From contig NZ_PGUZ01000029.1 in the NCBI RefSeq assembly GCF_002860165.1, forward strand, positions 62,001 through 126,000: a DNA stretch of 64,000 bases, read 5' to 3'. Position 1 is the first letter of the stretch. Each line of letters starts with the position of its first letter. A model generated the notes under the pieces. It saw only the letters and a list, made by a program, of their open reading frames with translations, did not search any database and was not told the DNA's origin. Source of the stretch: Bacillus sp. V3-13 (GTDB lineage: Bacteria; Bacillota; Bacilli; Bacillales; Cytobacillaceae). The position numbers and the translations under genes are program-made. Positions 1 through 8,688 of the stretch are shown piece by piece.

Positions 1-42
1 ATGGAAAAAATAACCTTATGTTGATAAAAGGAGAAGTTTGTT

Positions 43-1128
43 ATGCCTACTATATTATCAGTAGCCGAAGCTGTACCTCCTTATGAAATCAAGCAGGAAC
101 AGGTTTCCGAATTTGCCCGTGACCTCTTTTCCGAAACATTCAAAGATATAGGCCGGCTATTGGCCGTTTTTCAAAACGGGGAAATTGACAAACGCCACTT
201 CGTCAAGGGTCTTGATTGGTTTAAAATCGACCGGAGCTTTGAAGAGAAAAATGACGCTTACATAGAACATGGAGTTGAGTTAGGTCTGGCCGCGATCAAG
301 GGCTGCCTTCATCACTATGAATTTTTAAGCCGCCCGGTCCCTTTTGCAGAAATAGATGCGATCTTTACGGTTTCGAGCACGGGGCTTGCCACACCGGGCA
401 TTGAAGCAAGAATCATGAATGAACTCCCTTTTTCAGTCCATACAAAAAGGATTCCGCTCTGGGGATTGGGCTGTGCAGGAGGTGCTGCAGGATTGTCCAG
501 GGCATATGAATATTGTCTTGCTTATCCTGAGGCAAAGGTGATTGTTCTGGCGATTGAGCTCTGCAGCCTGACTTTTCAGCGCAATGACCATTCAAAAAGC
601 AATTTAATCGGCACCTCTCTTTTCGCTGATGGGGTAGCCTGTGCATTAATTGCCGGTAGAAATTCGAATGCCCGCCATTATCAAAAGCGGGCGGCTGCGC
701 CGAAAATTTTCGCAACGAGGTCCACGACAATGCCGCATTCATTGGAGGTGATGGGGTGGGATGTGAAAAACGAAGGGCTATTTGTCGTATTTTCAAAGAA
801 TATTCCTTCCCTGGTCGAAAATTGGCTGAGACCAAATGTGATCCTGTTTTTGCAAAACTTTAATTTAAAAATAGAAGACGTTGACCACTTTATTGCCCAT
901 CCAGGCGGAAAAAAAGTGCTTGATGCATACGTTAAGTCGCTGAGCATGCCGGCAAACATGGTGGAAGTTTCACAAGATATTTTGCGGAATTTCGGCAATA
1001 TGTCATCAGCAACGATATTTTACGTATTAAAACAATTTTTACAAAAAGGCCAAAGCGGCCAGCTGGGATTGGCAGCAGCGCTCGGGCCTGGATTCAGTTC
1101 TGAATTGTTACTGATGAGGTGGGAATAG
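43..1128 (+). CDS. bcsA: Type III polyketide synthase (chalcone/stilbene synthase family)
   Basis: 361 residues, the family's normal length. It carries the chalcone-synthase catalytic triad: Cys144 in WGLGCAGG, His286 in FIAHPGG and Asn319 in NFGNMSS. Bacillus BcsA/BpsA enzymes condense long-chain acyl-CoA with malonyl-CoA to give alkylpyrones. The ATG at 43 follows an AAAGGAGA ribosome site. The last codons overlap or abut the methyltransferase gene that follows, so the two are one transcription unit; in B. subtilis this pair makes and O-methylates triketide pyrones. Family assignment is firm; the product made here is inferred. Confidence 0.93.
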   Translation: MPTILSVAEAVPPYEIKQEQVSEFARDLFSETFKDIGRLLAVFQNGEIDKRHFVKGLDWFKIDRSFEEKNDAYIEHGVELGLAAIKGCLHHYEFLSRPVPFAEIDAIFTVSSTGLATPGIEARIMNELPFSVHTKRIPLWGLGCAGGAAGLSRAYEYCLAYPEAKVIVLAIELCSLTFQRNDHSKSNLIGTSLFADGVACALIAGRNSNARHYQKRAAAPKIFATRSTTMPHSLEVMGWDVKNEGLFVVFSKNIPSLVENWLRPNVILFLQNFNLKIEDVDHFIAHPGGKKVLDAYVKSLSMPANMVEVSQDILRNFGNMSSATIFYVLKQFLQKGQSGQLGLAAALGPGFSSELLLMRWE

Positions 1129-1691
1129 TGCTGTTTTTTATATTTTTAGCAGTGGTTATCACCCAACGGATGATCGAGCTCGTCATTGCAAAAAGGAATG
1201 AACGATGGCTGAAAGAACGGGGAGCAATTGAATTTGGCAAAGCGCATTACCGGATCATCGTGTTCATCCATGCGTTGTTTTTTATTTGTTTACTTTTTGA
1301 GGTCATTTATTTTAAGAAAGAGCTTTCTTTTTTCTGGCCGCTATTACTAGTCTTGTTTTTGATCACGCAGGCGGGGAGGATTTGGGCTTTAACCTCTTTA
1401 GGGCGATATTGGAACACGAAGATCATCGTTCTGCCGGGCAGCGAAGTAGTCAAAAAGGGTCCTTACCAATTTATGAAACACCCGAATTATATCATTGTTA
1501 CACTGGAGCTGTTCATTGTCCCTTTGTTATTCGACGCCTATATAACAGCATTGCTTTTTTCGATTCTCAATGCATTGATATTATCGATCCGCATTCCTGC
1601 AGAAGAGAAAGCGTTAAGAGAGCTCACGGAGTATGATAGACGGTTTGCAGGTACCAATCGGTTTTTGCCTAAACATGTTAATAAAGTGTGA
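1128..1691 (+). CDS. ypbQ: Isoprenylcysteine carboxyl methyltransferase-family membrane protein (YpbQ)
   Basis: About 187 residues with several hydrophobic segments and the C-terminal ICMT-type signature (GPYQFMKHPNYIIV, then an EEKALRE stretch). It is a membrane O-methyltransferase that in Bacillus methylates the alkylpyrones made by BcsA. I place the start at GTG 1128, sharing one base with the bcsA stop, because GAGGTGGG lies just upstream; GTG 1119 is an in-frame alternative with a poorer ribosome site. Translational coupling to bcsA is likely. Confidence 0.88.
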   Translation: MLFFIFLAVVITQRMIELVIAKRNERWLKERGAIEFGKAHYRIIVFIHALFFICLLFEVIYFKKELSFFWPLLLVLFLITQAGRIWALTSLGRYWNTKIIVLPGSEVVKKGPYQFMKHPNYIIVTLELFIVPLLFDAYITALLFSILNALILSIRIPAEEKALRELTEYDRRFAGTNRFLPKHVNKV

Positions 1692-1707
1692 CAATTAAAA
1701 AAGTTTA

Positions 1708-1762
1708 TTGAAAATGATTATCGTTCGTGATAAGATCTAATTGAACTTGAAAATTATTCTCA
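1708..1762 (+). promoter_or_regulatory. Promoter overlapped by two Fur-type operators
   Basis: A sigma-A-like promoter reads TTGAAA (1708-1713), 17 bases, TAAGAT (1731-1736). The 15-mers at 1709-1723 (TGAAAATGATTATCG) and 1748-1762 (TGAAAATTATTCTCA) each match the Fur 7-1-7 consensus TGATAATNATTATCA with two mismatches. One covers the -35 region and one lies just downstream of the -10. The layout suggests iron-dependent repression of the small gene at 1793. Confidence 0.65.
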
Positions 1763-1792
1763 AATACATCATTAACAAGGATGGTGTTACAT

Positions 1793-1888
1793 ATGGTTTC
1801 AATGTTGGTTGTTTTAACAGTGGGCGTTTATGGGTTCATCATGAAGTATGTATTAAACCATGTATTAAAGCCTGCTCCATCTAAATAA
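1793..1888 (+). CDS. 31-residue predicted membrane peptide under Fur-type operators
   Basis: A 32-codon ORF starting ATG GTT TCA ATG. The first ~25 residues form one hydrophobic segment (LVVLTVGVYGFIMKYVL) followed by a short polar tail ending KPAPSK. It sits alone between a promoter with two Fur-like boxes and a strong terminator, as a genuine monocistronic small gene would. The ribosome site (AAGGATGG) is modest. I do not recognise a family. Size and control recall the small Fur-regulated proteins of B. subtilis (FbpA/B/C), but no sequence relation is claimed. Confidence 0.6.
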   Translation: MVSMLVVLTVGVYGFIMKYVLNHVLKPAPSK

Positions 1889-1897
1889 TAGCTTTAA

Positions 1898-1927
1898 GAA
1901 GCCTGGAATTTGCCGGGCTTCTTTTTT
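1898..1927 (+). terminator. Rho-independent terminator after the 31-residue ORF
   Basis: GAAGCCTGG pairs with CCGGGCTTC around a 6-base loop (one G-T pair), followed directly by TTTTTT. Confidence 0.88.
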
Positions 1928-2009
1928 GCGTAAAGCTATAAAAAGTTTGAAAAATCGTTTAAAATGAGAGAAAGTTTTTAATTAATGCAAACAAGGGGTA
2001 GGACATTTC

Positions 2010-5000
2010 ATGGTACAGGTTGTTAATCAGGATCAGGGATTGTTAAGCAAGGTCGCTGCATTGTATAGCTGCTTTATCGAAAACAGTGATGAAAAAAACG
2101 CAGAAAAAGTGCGTCAGTTAGCCTGGAAGCTTCATAAACAGGAATTTTCAATCGCCTTTTGCGGGCATTTTTCTGCCGGAAAATCGACGATGATTAACCG
2201 GCTCATCGGTGAGGAGTTACTGCCGTCGAGCCCGATCCCGACGAGTGCCAATCTAGTAAAAATTAAAGCCGGGGAAGATTTTGCGAAAGTTTACTTTAAA
2301 TTCGATCATCCCCATCTTTACCCCGCGCCATATGACTATGAACAGGTAAAAAGCTATTGTAAAGACGGAGATCAAATCGAATCGATTGAGTTCAGCTCCT
2401 CAAAGGCTGCTTTCCCACCGGAGGCTGTGATCATGGACACTCCGGGAATAGACTCCACGGATGATGCCCATCGAATCGCGACAGAATCGGCGCTTCATCT
2501 GGCCGATATCGTTTTTTATGTGATGGACTATAATCACGTCCAATCAGAAGTGAATTTCATGTTTACAAAACAATTAACAGATGCGGGTAAACAAGTGTAT
2601 TTGGTTATTAACCAAATCGATAAGCATAAGGAAACAGAGCTCACCTTTCCTGAATTTACGCAATCCGTACAAACTGCCTTTGCTTCATGGGGTGTAAAAC
2701 CGGCGAAAATCTTTTTCACTTCGCTAAAAAAAGAAAGCGAGCCGCATAACCAATTTTCAGAATTGCAGCAATTCTTATATGAACAAGTAGCCATGCGTGA
2801 CAAACTTCTTCCGGGGGCTATTTTTGATTCTTTAAAGAAGCTTGCAGAAGATCATTTTCAGTTTATGGCTGCCAAGGATGAAGCTTACCTCGAGGAAATA
2901 GACCGGCTGCTCGCAGAAGTGCCGGCGGAAAATTCCCGGACGCTCTTGCAGAAAACAGCAGATCTTCTTCAGGACATTGAGCGGCTTGACAGTTCGGCCG
3001 GGCAATCGGCTGCAAAAATAGAGAGTGAAACAGAAGCGCTTTTAAAAAATGCCTACCTCATGCCTTTCCAGACAAGAGAACTGGCAGAACGCTACTTGCA
3101 GTCGCGGCAATCCGATTTTAAAATAGGCATTTTGTTTTCGCGGCAAAAAACGGAGCAGGCGAGGGCGGAGCGGCTCGCTGCTTTCTTCAAAGATCTTCAG
3201 GAAAAAGTAAAATCGCAGCTTGAATGGCATTTAAAAGAGATGCTGCTGAAAATGATCAAGGACGAGGCGGTTCATCATCCAGACCTTGAGCATGCAGCGC
3301 AAACGATTTCGGTCCAATTTGACGAAAAGCTGCTGGAGGAAACGGTTAAGCCGGGTGCCGGCGTTACAGGTGATTCTCTTTTAAATTATACAGAAGATCT
3401 TGCCAATACATTGAAAAAAATTGCCAGAGAGCAGGTGCTGCAAATAAAAGAGCAAATCGTTTTTGTTCTTCAGCAAAAATCATCTGCAGATAAAGCCGTT
3501 TTACAGGCGGAACATAAAGAATTGGAGGCTTATCTTGATGCCGCCACAAAGCGGGAGGCTATTCTAAAAAGCCAAACGAGAATCAAGTTTAAATTGGAAA
3601 AGCTTCTGTCGGGAGATTTTGGCAATGAGTCAGTTTCTGCCCGGGTGAAGGAGCTGTTTACTCAGGAAGCGGATACTCCAAAGATCATCCGCCATCCAGC
3701 TCAGCCCGATTCCCCGGAAAAAACGGAAAGCCGGAAGGAGCGTCCGCGCGGAGCCGTTTTGCTTCCCGGGAAGGACATCGCCGTATCATCGGACCGGCGC
3801 AGCCGGCTTGCCGCAGCTTTAAGGCATGCCTCGGCGCAAATCACCGATGTTCCCGGCTTGTTAAAGCTCAGTGAAGATCTGATCGAAAAGGCGTTCCGTC
3901 TTGAAAACAAAAATTTTACTGTCGCACTTTTCGGTGCATTTAGCGCCGGTAAATCGTCATTTGCAAACGCTTTGCTGGGAGAAAGCATTCTTCCTGTTTC
4001 ACCTAATCCGACGACTGCAGCGATAAACAAAATTAAGCCTGTTACATCAACCGACGTGCATGGGAGCGTAAATATCAAACTGAAGGATGCTGAAACGTTA
4101 TTTAACGATGTGAACAGGTCATTGCATTTCTTTGACTTGAATGCAGCCGATTTCGACGATGCACTGTTACTGATTGGCAAGCTGTCCGCAAAGGAAACAT
4201 TTAAAGAAGCTGCCGAGAAAACGCATCTGGCTTTTTTAACTGCATTTTATAAAGGGTTTAACAAATATGCAGGCCAGTTAGGATCTGTTATTGAGTCCGA
4301 TTTAGAAGAATTTCGCGATTTTGTCGCAAATGAACAAAAATCATGCCTTGTTGAGTGGATAGAAGTATTTTATGATTGCCCGCTGACAAGAGCGGGAATT
4401 ACACTCGTTGATACGCCTGGAGCTGATTCGATCAATGCCCGCCATACCGGAGTCGCTTTTGATTATATTAAAAACTCGGATGTGATTTTGTTCGTTACCT
4501 ACTATAACCACGCTTTCTCTAAAGCAGACCGCGAATTTTTGATCCAATTGGGGCGTGTAAAGGAAACGTTCCAGCTCGATAAAATGTTTTTTGTAGTCAA
4601 TGCAATCGACCTTGCGGCTAATGATGAGGAAATGGACGATGTGATCGGATATGTCGGGGACCAGCTGATTCAATATGGGATCAGAAAGCCAAATCTGTTC
4701 GCACTGTCCAGCTTGCTCGCTTTGCAGGAAAAACAGGGGAATGAACCGGGAACTGATTCGCGGATGCCCATTTTTGAAAAGGAGTTTTATTCGTTTATCG
4801 CTAACGATTTAACGGAAATGGCCGAAGCAGCTGCAGAAGCTGACCTGAACAGAACAAAAAATATCATCAAGAAGCTGATCACCGCTTCACTGGAAGACAA
4901 AGAAGCGAAAAATCAACAGCGAATCGCAATTATCAGCGAAAAAAGACAGCTTCTTGACACGATTCGCTCTCAAAGTGCTGAAGTTTTATTAAGCAGGCTG

Positions 5001-5678
5001 CACCAGGAAACAGATGAGCTTGCCTTTTATATAAAACAGCGCGTATTTTTCCGATTCAACGATTTTTTTAAAGAAGCTTTTAACCCATCCCTGCTCAAGG
5101 ATGATGGAAGGAACCTGAAAAAAGCCGTAAATACCGCGCTCGAAGACCTGCTGGAAAGCTTGGGCTTCGATTTTGCACAAGAAATGAGGGCAACTGGATT
5201 AAGGCTTGAAGCCTATATCCGAAAAATAACAGCGGAGTTTTACAATGCCTTCACATCCGAATTGGCAGCAGAAAATATCGATTTAAGCTATTCACAGCTG
5301 GACGCTGTCGAGTTTGACAGCATTGAATTTCAGTCTGCATTCAAGGATATCGACCGGCAGTTGTTTAAAAAGGCGGCCGTTTATTTTAAAAACCCGAAAG
5401 CATTTTTTGAAAAAAATGAAAAACGTCTGATGAGCGAAGAGCTGGAAAAAGCGCTGCAACAGCCAGCGGATGAATATATAAAATTGCAGAGTGACAGATT
5501 AAAAGAGCACTATTCCCGGCTGCTTTCAGAACTGTTCACAACGATGCTTGCGGGCATTACGAGACAAACAGAGGAATTCTATGAAGGGATTCTGGCTGCT
5601 TTAAATGAAGGTTATCCTGTAGAAGCACTGAAGAAAAAAGCTGAAGAAATTGAATCTTTTACGCAAAAGGATGAATGA
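2010..5678 (+). CDS. dynA: Double-GTPase dynamin-like membrane-remodelling protein DynA (YpbR)
   Basis: 1222 residues with two complete dynamin GTPase modules in tandem, the hallmark of Bacillus DynA. Module 1 has P-loop GHFSAGKST (52-60), switch DTPG (143-146) and NQID. Module 2 has GAFSAGKSS (642-650), DTPG (801-804) and NAID. Long helical stalk regions follow each. DynA binds the cytoplasmic membrane, tethers and fuses bilayers, and protects against membrane damage and phage. The ATG at 2010 is preceded by AAGGGGT. The stop lies one base before the next gene's ATG, so the two are probably co-transcribed. Confidence 0.95.
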   Translation: MVQVVNQDQGLLSKVAALYSCFIENSDEKNAEKVRQLAWKLHKQEFSIAFCGHFSAGKSTMINRLIGEELLPSSPIPTSANLVKIKAGEDFAKVYFKFDHPHLYPAPYDYEQVKSYCKDGDQIESIEFSSSKAAFPPEAVIMDTPGIDSTDDAHRIATESALHLADIVFYVMDYNHVQSEVNFMFTKQLTDAGKQVYLVINQIDKHKETELTFPEFTQSVQTAFASWGVKPAKIFFTSLKKESEPHNQFSELQQFLYEQVAMRDKLLPGAIFDSLKKLAEDHFQFMAAKDEAYLEEIDRLLAEVPAENSRTLLQKTADLLQDIERLDSSAGQSAAKIESETEALLKNAYLMPFQTRELAERYLQSRQSDFKIGILFSRQKTEQARAERLAAFFKDLQEKVKSQLEWHLKEMLLKMIKDEAVHHPDLEHAAQTISVQFDEKLLEETVKPGAGVTGDSLLNYTEDLANTLKKIAREQVLQIKEQIVFVLQQKSSADKAVLQAEHKELEAYLDAATKREAILKSQTRIKFKLEKLLSGDFGNESVSARVKELFTQEADTPKIIRHPAQPDSPEKTESRKERPRGAVLLPGKDIAVSSDRRSRLAAALRHASAQITDVPGLLKLSEDLIEKAFRLENKNFTVALFGAFSAGKSSFANALLGESILPVSPNPTTAAINKIKPVTSTDVHGSVNIKLKDAETLFNDVNRSLHFFDLNAADFDDALLLIGKLSAKETFKEAAEKTHLAFLTAFYKGFNKYAGQLGSVIESDLEEFRDFVANEQKSCLVEWIEVFYDCPLTRAGITLVDTPGADSINARHTGVAFDYIKNSDVILFVTYYNHAFSKADREFLIQLGRVKETFQLDKMFFVVNAIDLAANDEEMDDVIGYVGDQLIQYGIRKPNLFALSSLLALQEKQGNEPGTDSRMPIFEKEFYSFIANDLTEMAEAAAEADLNRTKNIIKKLITASLEDKEAKNQQRIAIISEKRQLLDTIRSQSAEVLLSRLHQETDELAFYIKQRVFFRFNDFFKEAFNPSLLKDDGRNLKKAVNTALEDLLESLGFDFAQEMRATGLRLEAYIRKITAEFYNAFTSELAAENIDLSYSQLDAVEFDSIEFQSAFKDIDRQLFKKAAVYFKNPKAFFEKNEKRLMSEELEKALQQPADEYIKLQSDRLKEHYSRLLSELFTTMLAGITRQTEEFYEGILAALNEGYPVEALKKKAEEIESFTQKDE

Positions 5679-5679
5679 A

Positions 5680-6429
5680 ATGGAACGCTGGCTGGAGGAG
5701 CTTGAAGAGCAGCATCAAATGACGGTTCTGTATGCGTGCGAGGCCGGAAGCCGGGCATGGAATACAGCTTCGGAACAATCTGATTTTGATATCCGGTTTA
5801 TTTTTAAGTACAAAGACTTGAAAAGCTACATTGCCCTGAATCCACGGCCAGCCGTAATCGACATCAAGCAACCATTTGACGCGCAAGGCTGGGATATCAA
5901 AAAAGCATTGCAGCTCGCCGGAAAGTCAAATGCAAGCCTTTACGAGTGGGTCTTCGCTCCATTCGTTTACCGGGACGCCAGCGGCTTTGGACAGCGCTTA
6001 AAGGACGTCGTCGAATCGGGATTTTCTCCGTACGCGTTGTTTATGCATTATCGGAGCCTGATGACAAGAAATTTAAAGAACGTAATAGGGAAGGAAAAAG
6101 TTTCTGCCAAACAAATCAAACAGTTGATCCAGGCGGGAAGAAGTTTTTTTATTGCCGAGTGTTTAGCGGCAACAAATGAAATATTCTCACCATACAGGAT
6201 ACTGGAGGAAATATATAAAAACGCTGACACTGAACTATTAAAAAAATACATGGTTCTGATCAATTCGAAAAAAACCGGAATATTGCCGCCCGCAGAAGCA
6301 ATTCAATTTGTCATTGCTGAATTGGAAAAGCAAAGTGGACTGTTATCAAAACGCGGGGAAAATCTCGGACGCGGCAAGATTGCTGCGGATAAACTGAACG
6401 AATGGCTTTGGGAACTGCTGCAACTATAG
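5680..6429 (+). CDS. RlaP/YcgL-family predicted nucleotidyltransferase
   Basis: 249 residues. The N-terminal half has the minimal nucleotidyltransferase signature GSRAWNTASEQSDFDIRF (GS plus a DxD-type acidic pair), followed by a mixed alpha/beta region with conserved DIKQ and KSNASLYEW stretches typical of the RlaP/YcgL group (COG3541). I chose ATG 5680, nine bases after AAAGG; in-frame TTG 5650 and ATG 5671 are weaker. It follows dynA after a single base. The substrate is unknown; RlaP proteins have been linked to RNA ligase neighbourhoods, but none is present here. Confidence 0.8.
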   Translation: MERWLEELEEQHQMTVLYACEAGSRAWNTASEQSDFDIRFIFKYKDLKSYIALNPRPAVIDIKQPFDAQGWDIKKALQLAGKSNASLYEWVFAPFVYRDASGFGQRLKDVVESGFSPYALFMHYRSLMTRNLKNVIGKEKVSAKQIKQLIQAGRSFFIAECLAATNEIFSPYRILEEIYKNADTELLKKYMVLINSKKTGILPPAEAIQFVIAELEKQSGLLSKRGENLGRGKIAADKLNEWLWELLQL

Positions 6430-6438
6430 GAGGGTTAG

Positions 6439-6621
6439 ATGAAAAGCTCATTTCATGCCTGCGCAACATGCATTCACTTTCAGGCGGCCCGGACCAGCAA
6501 GAAGATGAATTATTTATGCCGGCGGCTTGGATATGAAACAAGGCCGGACTACCGTTTTAACTGCTGGACGCCAAAAGAACATGTGAAGAAATTAATCGAG
6601 AAACGGGAAATGGGGAATTGA
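6439..6621 (+). CDS. Small cysteine-containing protein, possible metal binder
   Basis: 60 residues with a CATC motif near residues 8-11 and further cysteines at about 27 and 42, giving four possible zinc ligands, and a basic C-terminus. A strong AGGAGGG site precedes ATG 6439. It is nine bases after the nucleotidyltransferase, so it closes the dynA operon. No family recognised with confidence. Confidence 0.65.
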   Translation: MKSSFHACATCIHFQAARTSKKMNYLCRRLGYETRPDYRFNCWTPKEHVKKLIEKREMGN

Positions 6622-6669
6622 ATTCTTCTTCAGCTGGTAAACACGATTAAGGAGTTTCTCCTGGGCCCG

Positions 6670-6678
6670 TGTTATAAT
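6670..6678 (+). promoter_or_regulatory. Extended -10 promoter for ypcP
   Basis: TGTTATAAT is an extended -10 (TGn plus a perfect TATAAT) 49 bases before the exonuclease ATG. No good -35 is seen, as is common for extended -10 promoters. Confidence 0.6.
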
Positions 6679-6726
6679 AGATTTTGCCTGAAAAAACATT
6701 TGCCGGAAGGGAAGATTTTTAAGAAT

Positions 6727-7617
6727 ATGAACAAGCCTGCATTTATGCTTGTCGACGGAATGGCCCTGTTGTTTCGCGCTTTTTATGCCACTGCCGTGAC
6801 AGGCCAATTTATGGTCAATTCAAAAGGACTGCCGACAAATGGTGTTTACGGCTTTGTAAAGCATTTTTTAACTGCTGTTTCCTCCTTTAATCCCTCGCAC
6901 GTCGCCGTATGCTGGGACATGGGAAGCAAAACGTTCCGGACTGAGCTTTACGATGGCTATAAAGCAAACCGGGGCGAGCCGCCGGTTGAATTAATGCCCC
7001 AATTTGATCTTGTTAAAGAAGTGGTCGAAGCTTTTGATGTGCCGAGTATCGGGCTGGAAGGCTTTGAAGCGGATGACTGCATTGGAACGATTGCGAGGCA
7101 AAGCAGCGTTGATGCAAATGTGATGATTTTAACCGGCGACCAGGATATTTTACAGTTAATCGATGATCAAATTTCCGTTATTCTTTTAAAGAAAGGCTAT
7201 GGCAATTACCTCGTTCATACGAAAGACACCTTTTTTGAAGAAAAAGGTATTTTGCCTGCGCAGATGATCGATTTAAAGGCGTTAATGGGCGATCCAAGCG
7301 ATAACTATCCAGGCGTAAAAGGGATCGGCGAGAAAACAGCTCTTAAGCTGCTGAAGGAACATGAAAATGTCGCAGGAATTGTGGCCAATCTTGACCGGCT
7401 TTCAAATGCCCATCGGTTGAAAATTGAGCAGGGTCTTGAGATGCTCCATTTAAGCCGGCAGCTCGCCGAAATTAAATGCGATGTCCCAATTGCCTGCACC
7501 CTCGATCAAGCGGCATTTCGGTTAAACCGTGAAAAAGTGGTCGGGAAATTCGTTGAAATGGAATTTAAAGGCCTGCACAGATTTCTCCAATCAGAATCAG
7601 AAAAGGAATATGCGTAA
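6727..7617 (+). CDS. ypcP: 5'-3' exonuclease YpcP (PolI N-terminal-domain type)
   Basis: 296 residues, the same length as B. subtilis YpcP. It has the stand-alone 5' nuclease domain: N-terminal LVDGMALLFRAF, acidic metal site GFEADDCIGT, GDQDILQL, and the helix-hairpin-helix region DNYPGVKGIGEKTA. It acts on flaps and RNA primers of Okazaki fragments, overlapping with PolA. I place the start at ATG 6727 by homology; the in-frame TTG at 6700 would add nine residues and lacks a ribosome site. Confidence 0.93.
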   Translation: MNKPAFMLVDGMALLFRAFYATAVTGQFMVNSKGLPTNGVYGFVKHFLTAVSSFNPSHVAVCWDMGSKTFRTELYDGYKANRGEPPVELMPQFDLVKEVVEAFDVPSIGLEGFEADDCIGTIARQSSVDANVMILTGDQDILQLIDDQISVILLKKGYGNYLVHTKDTFFEEKGILPAQMIDLKALMGDPSDNYPGVKGIGEKTALKLLKEHENVAGIVANLDRLSNAHRLKIEQGLEMLHLSRQLAEIKCDVPIACTLDQAAFRLNREKVVGKFVEMEFKGLHRFLQSESEKEYA

Positions 7618-7650
7618 AAAGGAACTGCGAGTGTGCAGTTCCTTTTTTTT
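7618..7650 (+). terminator. Terminator of ypcP
   Basis: AAAGGAACTGC pairs with GCAGTTCCTTT (11 bp, 6-base loop), followed by a run of T. Confidence 0.92.
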
Positions 7651-7684
7651 CGTCAAAAAATTAAGATTGGCAAATACCATCATG

Positions 7685-7709
7685 GTTTAACACCTTGAAA
7701 AGTGGGAAT
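7685..7709 (+). promoter_or_regulatory. Candidate sigma-B promoter
   Basis: GTTTAA (7685-7690), 13 bases, GGGAAT (7704-7709), against the sigma-B consensus GTTTAA-N12/15-GGGTAT: one mismatch. It would start transcription near 7716, at the structured segment described next. Confidence 0.5.
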
Positions 7710-7715
7710 CGTTGT

Positions 7716-7778
7716 ATATCCAGTCTGTTCAGATAAGTGGAACCCGGCGATAGACTGGCGAACTACCCGGTTCTTTTT
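7716..7778 (+). ncRNA. Candidate short structured RNA or attenuator with interleaved stems
   Basis: CCAGTCT (7720-7726) pairs perfectly with AGACTGG (7752-7758). GAACCCGG (7740-7747) pairs with CCCGGTTC (7766-7773, one C-C mismatch), followed by TTTTT. The two stems interleave, so they must form a pseudoknot or exclude each other; the second with its T-run looks like a terminator. It is either a ~60-nt stress RNA or a leader controlling the PAP2-like gene at 7837. No known riboswitch class recognised. Confidence 0.4.
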
Positions 7779-7836
7779 ATATGACAGGAATAATGAGGCA
7801 CATGCTTCCTCAAAATAACAAAAGAGGTGAAAGGTT

Positions 7837-8325
7837 ATGAATAAAGGGGTATTGATCGCATTATTAAGTATCGGAGCTGCACAGGGTTTAAAAATACCGA
7901 TTCACTACGTGAAAAAAAAGGAGTGGCGCCCTGAGCTGTTTTTCCAGACCGGCGGCATGCCGAGCTCCCACTCTGCCGGTGTTTCGTCATTGACGACGTA
8001 TATTGCTTTAAAAAGGGGGATGCCGACCATCGATTTTGCCCTTTCCCTCGTTTATGGGTTGATTGTCATGTATGATGCACAGGGAATCCGCCGCCAGGCC
8101 GGCGAGCTGACGTTGAAGGTAAACGATCTGGGTGAACTGATCGATAAAATTCATAAGGAAGAAAGGGTAGAATTCGAAGAGAAAACTCCAAAAAAGCTCA
8201 AAGAAATGCTCGGCCATCAGCCGGAAGAAGTTCTTGGCGGGGCGGTATTGGGGGTTTTAACCGGGGCAGCGGGATATTTTTTGTCGAAAAATGATAGAAA
8301 AAAGACATGTACTAAGGTAAGATAA
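7837..8325 (+). CDS. Divergent PAP2-family membrane protein (DUF212, YuiD-like)
   Basis: 162 residues, hydrophobic with several membrane helices. The family motif is GGMPSSHSAGVSSL, followed by YDAQGIRRQAGE and a C-terminal membrane helix after a Gly-rich GGAVLGVLTGAAG. This divergent branch of the acid phosphatase/vanadium haloperoxidase superfamily keeps the SSHSA core; its substrate is unknown. AAGAGGTGAAAGG precedes ATG 7837. A sigma-B-like promoter and a terminator-like hairpin lie upstream, so it may be read by stress-controlled readthrough. Confidence 0.85.
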   Translation: MNKGVLIALLSIGAAQGLKIPIHYVKKKEWRPELFFQTGGMPSSHSAGVSSLTTYIALKRGMPTIDFALSLVYGLIVMYDAQGIRRQAGELTLKVNDLGELIDKIHKEERVEFEEKTPKKLKEMLGHQPEEVLGGAVLGVLTGAAGYFLSKNDRKKTCTKVR

Positions 8326-8362
8326 AGAAGGGGAAAAATAGTAGCCAGGGAGAGGAATGGTT

Positions 8363-8638
8363 GTGTCAGTGCGAACAGTGGAAGAGTATTTGCACGAGCT
8401 GCAGAGCAAGGGCTTTCATTTTCGGGAAGACGCTGTAGGGTTCATCTATTTTGGGAAAAACTATACAAACGCCAATGATGAACTGACAAACACGGCAATC
8501 GAACTAACGCTTAAAGTGCAAAAGAAGTTTGATGGAAGCTTTTTCATTTCATTGCTTGAAACTCTATCGCAAAACAAAATTGAAACAAGGCAGGAAGCGA
8601 TCCGGTTTATCAAGGAAAAACAGCTTCTTGCCATATAA
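8363..8638 (+). CDS. Small conserved Bacillaceae protein (DUF6123-like)
   Basis: 91 residues beginning SVRTVEEYLHELQSKGF, with a central GFIYFGKNYT motif and a mostly helical C-terminus; soluble, no cysteines. I recognise this as a small hypothetical of the Bacillus core (DUF6123 type) with moderate confidence. I chose GTG 8363 because GGGAGAGG lies seven bases upstream; ATG 8357 is too close to that site. Confidence 0.65.
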   Translation: MSVRTVEEYLHELQSKGFHFREDAVGFIYFGKNYTNANDELTNTAIELTLKVQKKFDGSFFISLLETLSQNKIETRQEAIRFIKEKQLLAI

Positions 8639-8650
8639 GCTCTAATAAAC

Positions 8651-8688
8651 GAAAGACAAGAAGCTGCCCTTCTTGTCTTTCATTTTTC
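8651..8688 (+). terminator. Terminator with perfect 13-bp stem
   Basis: GAAAGACAAGAAG and CTTCTTGTCTTTC flank loop CTGCC, followed by ATTTTTCTT. It lies between convergent genes. Confidence 0.9.

Noticed and set aside
43..1128. Antisense ORFs inside bcsA (413-835 and 681-998, minus)
   Set aside because: Shadows of a well-supported gene without ribosome sites; the same holds for the many antisense frames inside dynA, topB, fhs and ilvD.
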